From Chitinophagales bacterium (GTDB taxonomy: Bacteria > Bacteroidota > Bacteroidia > Chitinophagales > BACL12), in NCBI GenBank assembly GCA_014380545.1, contig JACMJP010000193.1, positions 1 through 21,713 of the forward strand: a DNA stretch of 21,713 nt, written 5' to 3'. The notes under the pieces were generated by a model. The model saw nothing but the letters and a program-made list of their open reading frames with translations. It was not told the origin of the DNA and made no database searches. The position numbers and the translations under genes are program-made. This document shows positions 1 through 6,891 of the stretch, piece by piece (position 1 is the first letter of the stretch; the number at the start of each line of letters is the position of its first letter).

Positions 1-108
1 ACTCATGGGAGCAATTTTTTTAAATATTCCGGACCCGATCATTGAGCTGATTACAAGCAGAATTGCTGTGGTAAGTCCGAGCGCTCTTTTTAGTTCGGGT
101 TTGTTCAT
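1..108 (-). CDS. APC-family amino-acid permease, N-terminal 36 codons only (truncated by the window edge)
   Basis: Reading the minus strand from ATG at 108 gives an open frame of 36 codons to the window edge. It has a short basic N-terminus (MNKPELKRALGL) followed by a hydrophobic first membrane segment ending in the motif IGSGIF at about residues 24-29. That motif, in the broken first helix, is the substrate-binding signature of APC-superfamily amino-acid/polyamine transporters, so the product is probably an inner-membrane amino-acid permease. Only the first helix is visible, so substrate and subfamily cannot be given. It is divergent from icd and shares the heptad-repeat intergenic region with it. 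It differs clearly from the second permease at 1611, whose corresponding motif is GVGIF. No good -7 box was found upstream. Confidence 0.75.
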   Translation of the reverse strand, partial: MNKPELKRALGLTTAILLVISSMIGSGIFKKIAPMS

Positions 109-130
109 TGCGTAAGATTAATAAAAAATG

Positions 131-208
131 TCAAGAGTTAGACGTCAGTAGTTAATGACCGTTGTAAATGAAATCGCTTTTATTTCGTCTATGACATCTA
201 ACTTCTGA
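131..208. repeat. Heptameric inverted repeat in the divergent intergenic region before icd
   Basis: On the plus strand, four consecutive 7-mers from 131 to 158 loosely fit T-Y-A-R-N-N-G (for example TTAGACG at 138-144 and TCAGTAG at 145-151). On the minus strand, 188-208 reads as the same kind of 7-mers (TCAGAAG, TTAGATG, TCATAGA). The two arms pair: 136-147 and 192-203 are complementary at 11 of 12 positions, separated by 44 nt. This could form a long imperfect stem. Its function is unknown; a transcript-end structure, a protein-binding array and a dispersed repeat element are all possible. Confidence 0.6.
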
Positions 209-220
209 TACCTGGCATAT

Positions 221-228
221 TATCTTTG
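221..228 (+). promoter_or_regulatory. Bacteroidota -7 promoter box for icd (TATCTTTG)
   Basis: Perfect match to the Bacteroidota primary-sigma -7 consensus TAnnTTTG, 15 nt upstream of ATG 244. No convincing TTG -33 element is seen about 20 nt upstream. The box overlaps the in-frame TTG at 226, which argues that TTG is not the true start and that ATG 244 is. Confidence 0.6.
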
Positions 229-243
229 CGCAAAATTTTTAAA

Positions 244-1545
244 ATGAATGGTCAAAAGATTACAATCCAAAATGGAAAATTAAATGTTCCTGATAATCCC
301 GTTATTCCTTTTATTGAAGGTGACGGAACAGGTCCTGATATTTGGAAAGCATCGGTAAAAGTGTTTGAAGCTGCAGTGGAAAAAGCATATGGCGGAAAAA
401 GAAAAGTAGAATGGATGGAAGTGCTTGCCGGGGAAAAAGCATTTAATAAAACAAATAACTGGCTACCTGATGAAACGCTGGATGCATTCAGAGAATATTT
501 AGTGGGGATTAAAGGACCCTTAACTACACCTGTAGGCGGTGGCATGCGTTCGTTAAATGTTGCGTTGCGACAAATTCTGGATCTATATGTTTGTTTACGC
601 CCTGTGAGATATTTTGCTGGTGTTCCTTCGCCAGTAAAACATCCTGAATTAGTGAGCATGGTTATTTTCAGGGAGAATACAGAAGATATTTATACGGGAA
701 TTGACTGGCAGGCAAATGGAGAATTAGCGACGAAATTTTTAATATGGTTAAAAGAAAATGCTCCTAAGGAATTTGAAAAAATTCGTTTCGGTGATAAGGA
801 TAAATCCCAAAAATGGCAAAATTATTTAGAGAAAATTGGCGCACCGCATCGGGAATTAGATGCAATGGTTGGTATTGGAATTAAACCTGTTAGTTTTTTG
901 GGAAGTGAAAGATTAATTCATTCCGCAATTGCGTATGCAATTAAAATGAATCAGAAAACTGTAACCATCGTGCACAAAGGAAATATTATGAAATATACTG
1001 AAGGTGCATTTCGTGATTGGGGTTACCAGGTAGCAAGAGAAATGTTTGGAGCAATACCATTAGATGGTGGCCCATGGCATATAATTCCGGAGGGGAAACC
1101 CGGTGCAGGAATTATTATTAAAGATGCAATAGCTGATATTACATTACAACAGGTATTAACAAGACCGGAAGATTTTGATGTTATTGCAACTTTAAATTTA
1201 AATGGTGATTATTTAAGTGATGCATTAGCTGCACAAGTTGGTGGAATTGGTATTGCTCCCGGAGCAAATATTAATTACATTAGTGGTCATGCAATATTTG
1301 AAGCAACACACGGCACTGCTCCAAAATATGCAGATCAGGATAAAGTAAATCCGGGTTCAGTTATTTTAAGCGGGTGCATGATGTTTGAATATCTCGGATG
1401 GAAAGAAGTGGATGATCTTATTATTAAAGGATTGGAAAAAGCAATTGCAGATAAAAGAGTAACTTATGATTTTCATCGTTTAATGGAAGGGGCAACGTTA
1501 TTAAAATGCAGTGAGTTTGGTGATGAGATAATTAAGAATATGTAA
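244..1545 (+). CDS. icd: NADP-dependent isocitrate dehydrogenase
   Basis: Cytosolic TCA-cycle enzyme that oxidatively decarboxylates isocitrate to 2-oxoglutarate, making NADPH. The 433-residue product is close to the E. coli Icd type (about 416). Visible signatures are GDGTGPDI (26-33), the substrate-binding MRSLNVALRQ (101-110, whose Ser103 corresponds to the regulatory phospho-serine of E. coli Icd), ENTEDIYTGIDW with Tyr150, the HKGNIMKYTEG block with Lys245, the metal-binding NLNGDYLSDALAA (Asp322/Asp326) and HGTAPKYADQDKVNPGS. The Lys361-Tyr362 pair in that last block is the NADP-specificity signature. An in-frame TTG exists at 226, but ATG 244 is chosen because a -7 promoter box covers 221-228. 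The gene ends at a strong intrinsic terminator, so it is probably monocistronic. No isocitrate dehydrogenase kinase gene is nearby, so regulation by phosphorylation is not implied. Confidence 0.97.
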   Translation: MNGQKITIQNGKLNVPDNPVIPFIEGDGTGPDIWKASVKVFEAAVEKAYGGKRKVEWMEVLAGEKAFNKTNNWLPDETLDAFREYLVGIKGPLTTPVGGGMRSLNVALRQILDLYVCLRPVRYFAGVPSPVKHPELVSMVIFRENTEDIYTGIDWQANGELATKFLIWLKENAPKEFEKIRFGDKDKSQKWQNYLEKIGAPHRELDAMVGIGIKPVSFLGSERLIHSAIAYAIKMNQKTVTIVHKGNIMKYTEGAFRDWGYQVAREMFGAIPLDGGPWHIIPEGKPGAGIIIKDAIADITLQQVLTRPEDFDVIATLNLNGDYLSDALAAQVGGIGIAPGANINYISGHAIFEATHGTAPKYADQDKVNPGSVILSGCMMFEYLGWKEVDDLIIKGLEKAIADKRVTYDFHRLMEGATLLKCSEFGDEIIKNM

Positions 1546-1562
1546 TTAATTTTTTATGTATG

Positions 1563-1595
1563 AAGGGGAATAGCACTTAGCTATTCCCTTTTTAT
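1563..1595 (+). terminator. Intrinsic terminator of icd
   Basis: A 9-bp perfect stem (1566-1574 with 1580-1588, loop ACTTA) extended by G-U and A-T pairs, followed directly by a T-rich run. It lies 20 nt after the icd stop and before the permease promoter. Confidence 0.88.
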
Positions 1596-1597
1596 TT

Positions 1598-1605
1598 TAC
1601 TTTTG
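1598..1605 (+). promoter_or_regulatory. -7 promoter box TACTTTTG directly before the permease start
   Basis: Exact TAnnTTTG match with only 5 nt between its last base and ATG 1611. In Bacteroidota the start of transcription lies a few nt downstream of this box, so a transcript from it would be leaderless or nearly so. The box also overlaps the end of the upstream terminator region. Confidence 0.45.
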
Positions 1606-1610
1606 ATTTC

Positions 1611-2948
1611 ATGCCTATCCAACCCAAGCTCAAACTCTTTGACCTCACAATGATTGTTGTGAGTTTGGTAATTGGTGTTGGCATTTTCAGAACACCCGCT
1701 ATTGTTGCTGAAAAATCAGGAACAGAATTTATATTTTTTACAGCATGGATATTTGGTGGCATTATTTCTATTTGCGGAGCACTCACTTTTGCGGAGATTG
1801 GTGCTAGGCTCCCGGTAGCCGGGGGTTATTATAAAATATTTTCCTACGCCTATCATCCTGTCTATGCTTTCATGCTCAACTGGAGCCAGGTAATAATTAA
1901 TGCAGGAAGCGGCGCAGGTGTTGCAATAATTGGTGCAGAATATATTACGCCTGTTTTATTTCCTGCTGCTTCACATCCTGAAACAATCATTAAGATAATT
2001 GCAGTTTCTATCATTCTCATTTTATTCGGAATAAATTATCTCGGAATTAAAATGGGCGCAAGAACACAAAATGTGTTAAGCATTTTAAAAATTGTTTTGA
2101 TCACCATTTTTTGTTTTGCAGTCTTTGGAAATCATAATACTCAATCAACTCAGATCGCTGAATCCCTGCCCGGCCTGGAAGCGGGAACCAATCAACTTAA
2201 TTTTGCCCAGGCTTTTGGTATTTCACTTATCTCTATCTTTTTTACTTATGGAGGTTATCAGCAAACGGTAAATTTTGGTGCTGATGTTGAAAATGCAAAA
2301 CGCAATATTCCTAAAGCAATATTTTTCGGAGTCGGTATTGTGATTGTTTTGTATTTATTAATCAATATTGCTTATGTAAATGTGCTGGGCTTTGAAAACA
2401 TGAAAGCTTCACCGCTCATTGCAAAAGAATTAGCTGAAGCATTTTTCGGAAATATTGGTGCAACAATTATTTCTATAGTTTTATTTATTTCTGTGCTTGG
2501 GTTCCTGAATACATCAGTCATGAGCAACCCAAGAGTATATTATGCAATGGCTGATGAAAAAATTCTTCCGCCTATTTTCAAAAAGGTAAATACAAAAACC
2601 CAGGTTCAGGAATTTGGGCTTACGTTTTTTATAACCATCATGATCGCTTCTGTTTTCCTGTTGGGTAATTTTGAAGATATCATTAATTATGTTTTATTTA
2701 TTGATAGCATTTCATTGGCAAGCGCCGCCGCAGCAATTTTTATTTTGAGAATTAGATCAGATAAAAACTATAATGGCTTTAAAATGAAATTATATCCAAT
2801 TGTTCCGGCTTTATTTATGATCACTTTATTGTTTGTTACTTACAACACAATTATTGCAGACAGTCAATCTTCTTTTTACGGCTTTTTGATTTTTATAGGA
2901 GGATTTCCCTTATATCATTTAATGAAGAAAATAATTCTTCACAGATAA
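1611..2948 (+). CDS. APC-superfamily amino-acid permease (APA/LAT-like)
   Basis: A 445-residue integral membrane transporter with about 12 hydrophobic segments, the usual APC size and topology. The first helix carries the broken-helix motif IGVGIFRTPA (21-30), followed by the conserved FAEIGARLPVAGGYY block after helix 2 and a long loop ending in FTYGGYQQTVNFGADVENAKRN (helix 6 region), typical of amino-acid exchangers such as SteT and LAT-type carriers. It probably moves amino acids across the inner membrane by proton symport or exchange; the substrate cannot be read from the sequence. Transcription is probably independent: an icd terminator lies upstream and a -7 box is 5 nt before ATG. The stop codon lies inside the left arm of a hairpin shared with the convergent glycosyltransferase gene. 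Confidence 0.9.
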   Translation: MPIQPKLKLFDLTMIVVSLVIGVGIFRTPAIVAEKSGTEFIFFTAWIFGGIISICGALTFAEIGARLPVAGGYYKIFSYAYHPVYAFMLNWSQVIINAGSGAGVAIIGAEYITPVLFPAASHPETIIKIIAVSIILILFGINYLGIKMGARTQNVLSILKIVLITIFCFAVFGNHNTQSTQIAESLPGLEAGTNQLNFAQAFGISLISIFFTYGGYQQTVNFGADVENAKRNIPKAIFFGVGIVIVLYLLINIAYVNVLGFENMKASPLIAKELAEAFFGNIGATIISIVLFISVLGFLNTSVMSNPRVYYAMADEKILPPIFKKVNTKTQVQEFGLTFFITIMIASVFLLGNFEDIINYVLFIDSISLASAAAAIFILRIRSDKNYNGFKMKLYPIVPALFMITLLFVTYNTIIADSQSSFYGFLIFIGGFPLYHLMKKIILHR

Positions 2949-2974
2949 CCTGATCTTCGCAGAGGGTATCTGTG
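2940..2974. terminator. Hairpin between convergent genes, probable bidirectional terminator
   Basis: Arms 2940-2950 and 2964-2974 (CACAGATAACC / GGGTATCTGTG) pair with one mismatch around a 13-nt loop that can itself fold (TCT/AGA). T-runs on both sides are weak. It includes the permease stop codon (2946-2948) and ends 9 nt before the last base of the convergent GT4 gene. Confidence 0.55.
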
Positions 2975-2983
2975 TTTAATGCA

Positions 2984-4111
2984 CTATTTGCCGGAAACTT
3001 CAATAATTGTATGCAACATCTTATCCCACCCAAATCTTTTCTTTTCTTCTTTAATACTTGCTTTAAAATAATCTTTTCTGTTTACTTCATAAAAATCAAT
3101 GATCGCATCTGCAATATCTTTTTCATTTGACTCTACAACATAACCAACTTTTTTATCAGGAACTATTTCCGCTAAGCCACCCACATTGGTTACGATCATT
3201 GGTGTTTCAAAATGATAAGCAATTTGAGTAACCCCGCTTTGTGACGCATGTTTATAAGGTTGTACAACTAAATCAGCTGAACAGAAATAATATTTAACAT
3301 CCTCATCGGCTATAAAATGATTGAATTGATGAATACGGTCTTCAAGTTTTAATTCTTTTATGATATCCTGATATTTCTTTTCAACCGTATAATATTCACC
3401 CGCAATTATTAATTCAAGGTTTTGAGTTTTTAATCTTTCATCAGCAAATGCTTTTAGCAATAAATCCAAACCTTTATATTCTCTTATAAATCCGAAAAAC
3501 AAAACATATTTTTTATTTACATCAACATTTAATTTTATGCAGGCCTGCTCTTTTGAAATTTTTTCACCAAAATTATCAAACAGGGGGTGAGGATTAAATG
3601 CAACAGGTTTATTTTTAGTAAACTTTTGCAGATCGGTTTTCACATTTTCACTCATTACTACAAAAGCATCAACTTGTTTTACAAAATATTTTGTAAAAAC
3701 GGCATCATAAAATTTTCTTTCATGCGGAATAATATTATCTGCAATGCAGATCACTTTTGTTTTTTTATTTTGCTTTGCAATTTTTGCTATTGTTCCAAAA
3801 CAGGGAGCCATAAAAGGCATCCAGTACTTGATGATTAAAAGATCAGGAGCAAGCTTTTTTATTTCTTTGCCTACTTTTCTCCAATTAACAGGATTGACTG
3901 AGTTTACTTTTCTTATAATTTTTAAATCGTGTGGAGCGGGTGAAGTTGAATATTGCGTTTTACCGGGGAATAAAAAGTTGGGGTATTGAAGTATAAATGT
4001 AAAAATTTCGAATTTGTGGTGGTGTGCAATAAATTCTTTTGCAAGCCTTTCATTAAATGAAGCAAGACCTCCACGATACGGATACGCAGTGCCAACCAAT
4101 ACACATTTCAT
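2984..4111 (-). CDS. Glycosyltransferase, GT4-like GT-B fold
   Basis: A 375-residue cytoplasmic or membrane-associated glycosyltransferase. The N-terminus has the GT-B glycine loop AYPYRGGLASFNERLA (9-24). The C-terminal half begins at KYVLFFGFIREYKGLDLLLKAF (201-222) and continues through LELIIAGE (232-239), ADLVVQPY (279-286) and IVTNVGGLAEIV (306-317), the order found in GT4 sugar transferases. The usual EX7E catalytic/nucleotide motif is altered: the stretch at 289-298 reads ASQSGVTQIA, with Gln at the second Glu position. This variant recurs in the family, but donor and acceptor cannot be predicted. The start overlaps the upstream GT2 stop by one base (TAATG), so the two are translationally coupled. 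It is the last gene of the BatA-like operon and probably takes part in glycolipid or cell-surface polysaccharide synthesis. Confidence 0.88.
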   Translation of the reverse strand: MKCVLVGTAYPYRGGLASFNERLAKEFIAHHHKFEIFTFILQYPNFLFPGKTQYSTSPAPHDLKIIRKVNSVNPVNWRKVGKEIKKLAPDLLIIKYWMPFMAPCFGTIAKIAKQNKKTKVICIADNIIPHERKFYDAVFTKYFVKQVDAFVVMSENVKTDLQKFTKNKPVAFNPHPLFDNFGEKISKEQACIKLNVDVNKKYVLFFGFIREYKGLDLLLKAFADERLKTQNLELIIAGEYYTVEKKYQDIIKELKLEDRIHQFNHFIADEDVKYYFCSADLVVQPYKHASQSGVTQIAYHFETPMIVTNVGGLAEIVPDKKVGYVVESNEKDIADAIIDFYEVNRKDYFKASIKEEKKRFGWDKMLHTIIEVSGK

Positions 4112-5064
4112 TAAATGCCAAGTTGTTTATCAATTTGATAATTATTTCTGTCCTGAGAATTTCTTGAGATCATTTCTGCAATAAATCCACCTATAAATAA
4201 TTGCACACCAACTATTATTAAAACCAGGGCAATATAAAACAAAGGCTGATCTGTTACCTGGCGGTATTTTTCTCCACTATTAAGTTTAATTAATTTATCA
4301 ACTATAAGCCAGATTGTAATTCCGCCACCAAATAAAAATGACAATACACCCATTGTTCCGAATAAGCGCATTGGGTTTTTCCCAAACCGCAAAACAAAGG
4401 ATAAAGAAATAATATCCAGGAACCCATTAATAAATCTCTCCCAGCCAAATTTTGTTCTGCCATATTTTCTGGCTCTGTGCTCAACTATTTTTTCACCTAT
4501 TTTTTTAAAGCCCGCACCTTTTGCTATCATCGGAATATAGCGGTGCATTTCGCCATACACTTCTATATTTTTAATTACATCTTTACGATATGCTTTTAAT
4601 CCGCAATTGAAATCATGTAATTTAATTCCGCTTATTTGTGTAGTAACCCAATTAAAAAATTTTGAAGGAATTGTTTTTGAAATCGGGTCATGTCTTTTCT
4701 TTTTCCATCCGCTCACAAGATCATAATTTTCTTCAGTGATCATTTTATAAAGTGAAGGGATTTCATCGGGGCTGTCCTGTATATCTGCATCCATGGTAAT
4801 GATAACATCTCCCTGTGCAGCTGCAAATGCTGAATGAAGTGCTGCTGACTTACCGTAATTTCTTCTGAATTTAATTCCTTTGATGTTTTTATTTTTTTCA
4901 TGCAGTGTTTGAATTACCTTCCATGAATTGTCTTTGCTTCCATCATCAACAAAAATTATTTCATAACTGAAATTATTTTCACTCATTACCTTGTCGATCC
5001 ATTCAGCTAACTCGCTGAGCGATTCCTCTTCGTTGTATAATGGAATTACGATGGAGAGTTGCAT
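4111..5064 (-). CDS. GT2 family glycosyltransferase, DPM1/ArnC-like, with two C-terminal membrane helices
   Basis: 317 residues. The N-terminal GT-A domain begins SIVIPLYNEEESL and has the donor-binding VDDGSKDNSW (39-48), the metal-binding DAD (92-94) in TMDADIQDSPDEI, and the GLKAYRKDV and HRYIPMIAKGAGFKKI blocks typical of dolichol/undecaprenyl-phosphate sugar transferases. Two hydrophobic helices (about 232-258 and 275-298) anchor the C-terminus. The likely reaction is transfer of a nucleotide-activated sugar to undecaprenyl phosphate on the inner face of the membrane, giving a lipid-linked sugar. The sugar is not identifiable. The ATG directly abuts the DUF4199 stop upstream and the stop overlaps the GT4 start, so it is in the middle of one operon. 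Confidence 0.92.
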   Translation of the reverse strand: MQLSIVIPLYNEEESLSELAEWIDKVMSENNFSYEIIFVDDGSKDNSWKVIQTLHEKNKNIKGIKFRRNYGKSAALHSAFAAAQGDVIITMDADIQDSPDEIPSLYKMITEENYDLVSGWKKKRHDPISKTIPSKFFNWVTTQISGIKLHDFNCGLKAYRKDVIKNIEVYGEMHRYIPMIAKGAGFKKIGEKIVEHRARKYGRTKFGWERFINGFLDIISLSFVLRFGKNPMRLFGTMGVLSFLFGGGITIWLIVDKLIKLNSGEKYRQVTDQPLFYIALVLIIVGVQLFIGGFIAEMISRNSQDRNNYQIDKQLGI

Positions 5065-5610
5065 TTATCTTTTTGCTCTTTGTGTGAATGCAGCGGCAAT
5101 TAATGAATTTATTGCCCCCATAATAGGGTATATAACCATTGTTGAAATAAAAATACCTAGTGGGGACACCATCCATCTTGTAACCTTTAAACCCATTTCA
5201 ATCTGATCTTCCGGCAGAGCCTGTTCCCGCATACTTTGTTCAGCAAGCCTGAGCATGTCTTCATGCGCATTCGGAAAAATTAATATATAAAATATTAAAT
5301 TAAAAATTGCATAAATAATAGCCACCCATAAACTCACTTTAAAACCCGTCATAAAGGCATCACCAAAGGAAATAATTCCTCCATTCGATTTTTCTTTTAC
5401 CTGGTTTTGTGTAAAAATTATGAATACAAACATGATTAGCATAAAACCTATCCAAAAATACCTGCTTGCATCAAGTAACTGTTCCTGAAAAAAATGCGTA
5501 ACTACTAAAATAATAATAAATATGGCAGACAATGCTATAGCATTTTGTCTGATTATTTTTGATGCAGGTGTTCCCTGGAATTCCTGGATATTATCAATAC
5601 GTTCTTCCAT
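5065..5610 (-). CDS. DUF4199-family membrane protein
   Basis: 181 residues with four predicted membrane segments (about 24-43, 51-67, 90-112 and 150-170). The motif FGDAFMTGFKVSLW between helices 2 and 3 and the acidic/polar stretch before the last helix match the layout of the Bacteroidota DUF4199 family, whose biochemical function is unknown. It is only 2 nt downstream of the dihydroorotase-like gene and its stop abuts the GT2 start. Location next to a polyprenyl-phosphate-type GT2 suggests a membrane accessory role in envelope glycan synthesis, but that is inference from position. Confidence 0.82.
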   Translation of the reverse strand: MEERIDNIQEFQGTPASKIIRQNAIALSAIFIIILVVTHFFQEQLLDASRYFWIGFMLIMFVFIIFTQNQVKEKSNGGIISFGDAFMTGFKVSLWVAIIYAIFNLIFYILIFPNAHEDMLRLAEQSMREQALPEDQIEMGLKVTRWMVSPLGIFISTMVIYPIMGAINSLIAAAFTQRAKR

Positions 5611-5612
5611 AG

Positions 5613-6881
5613 TTATAAAATTTTAAATTGGTCATTATTTATTACTGCCAATGCTTTTCCTTTTAATGGTTTCCCGATAAAAGGATTATTTGCTGACTTA
5701 GATCTGAGGTTTTCTTTTGCAAATATCCATTCTGTATTTGCATCAAATATTGTAAGATCTGCTCTTCCATTCACTTCAATTTTTGGCAGAACGATATTAA
5801 TATTATTTCTCGGATTAGATGTTATTTTCTTAATTAATTTTTCCACAGATAAATATCCATCCAATGCATACATGGCTGCACCAAATGTTGCTTCCAGTGT
5901 TTCCATACCAAATGCTGCATATTCAAATTCAACCGACTTTGCATCCAGTTCATGCGGCAAATGATAAGAACAAATTGTATCAATTGTACCATCCACCAAA
6001 CCTTTTTTTAATGCTTCAATATCTTCTTTTGTTCTTAAAGGCGGATTCACTTTATAATTTGTATCATAATCATGCAAAACACTTTCATCAAAATATAATT
6101 GATATGCGCTTACACTTGCAGAAATATTTAAATTTTTCTTTTTTGCATCTCTTATTAGTTCGACAGATTCCTTAGTACTCACACATGCAATATGCAATTT
6201 TGCGTTTGTATATTCTGTTAATTTAATATCCCGCATCACCATAATTTCTTCCAGTACATTTGGAATTCCATACATACCGAGCTGCATACTCATCACCCCT
6301 TCATTCACATTTGCATTGCCAACAATTTTATAATCATTCGGTATATTAATTATTGTCCCATTAAATGGCTTTACATATTGCAATGCCCTTAATAAAATAC
6401 CAGCATCACTTATTGCATGATCGGCATCTGTAAAAGCAACAGCACCGGCATTGCGCATATCATACATTTCAGTGAGTTCTTTTCCTTCACAATTTTTTGT
6501 AACTGCAGCAAGCGGTAAAATATTAATTAAATGATTTTTTGATTTATTGATGATATATTCAATCTCTGACTTTGAATGTAAAGCAGGTTGTGTTGAAGGC
6601 ATTACACATACATTTGTAAATCCGCCCTGCATTGCAGCATTTGCTCCGCTTATAAGATCTTCTTTTTGTTCATAACCGGGATCATTAAAATGGGCTAACA
6701 GATCAAACCAGCCTGTTGAAATATATTTCCCTGCATAATCAAAAACCTGTGCATTTTCTATTACAGAAATTGTATCTGCAATTTCAGCAATAACACCTTT
6801 TTTAATGCGAATATCTTTAACGGAATGATTGTGCGGAGAATTTGTATCAGTGATGGTTACGCCTTTAATTACGATGTGCAT
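5613..6881 (-). CDS. Degenerate dihydroorotase homologue (PyrC'-like), probably non-catalytic
   Basis: 422 residues of amidohydrolase fold, clearly related to type I dihydroorotases (GGFTNVCVMPSTQP at 87-100, YKVNPPLRT at 276-284, PLKGKA near the C-terminus). Almost all catalytic positions are changed. The metal/substrate motif DxHxHxREPG reads DLLAHFNDPG (60-69), losing the first His and the substrate Arg. The HxED motif reads IPND (180-183), HxxH reads HIAC (230-233), PHHL reads AYQL (259-262), and DHxPH reads YHLPH (306-310). Such PyrC' proteins are known as structural partners of aspartate transcarbamoylase in some bacteria, and many Bacteroidota carry a similar form. Automatic annotation would call it active dihydroorotase; I would not. 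It lies 10 nt after the BatA-like gene and 2 nt before DUF4199. No pyrB is present in this window. Confidence 0.88.
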   Translation of the reverse strand: MHIVIKGVTITDTNSPHNHSVKDIRIKKGVIAEIADTISVIENAQVFDYAGKYISTGWFDLLAHFNDPGYEQKEDLISGANAAMQGGFTNVCVMPSTQPALHSKSEIEYIINKSKNHLINILPLAAVTKNCEGKELTEMYDMRNAGAVAFTDADHAISDAGILLRALQYVKPFNGTIINIPNDYKIVGNANVNEGVMSMQLGMYGIPNVLEEIMVMRDIKLTEYTNAKLHIACVSTKESVELIRDAKKKNLNISASVSAYQLYFDESVLHDYDTNYKVNPPLRTKEDIEALKKGLVDGTIDTICSYHLPHELDAKSVEFEYAAFGMETLEATFGAAMYALDGYLSVEKLIKKITSNPRNNINIVLPKIEVNGRADLTIFDANTEWIFAKENLRSKSANNPFIGKPLKGKALAVINNDQFKIL

Positions 6882-6891
6882 CTTATTTTTT

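Noticed and set aside
213..230. Sigma-54-like promoter TGGCA...TTTGC upstream of icd
   Set aside because: The distance from GG to GC is two bases longer than the strict -24/-12 spacing, and the same bases form a perfect TAnnTTTG box.
226..243. Longer icd starting at TTG 226
   Set aside because: The TTG lies in the -7 promoter box, so it is upstream of the likely start of transcription; ATG 244 follows.
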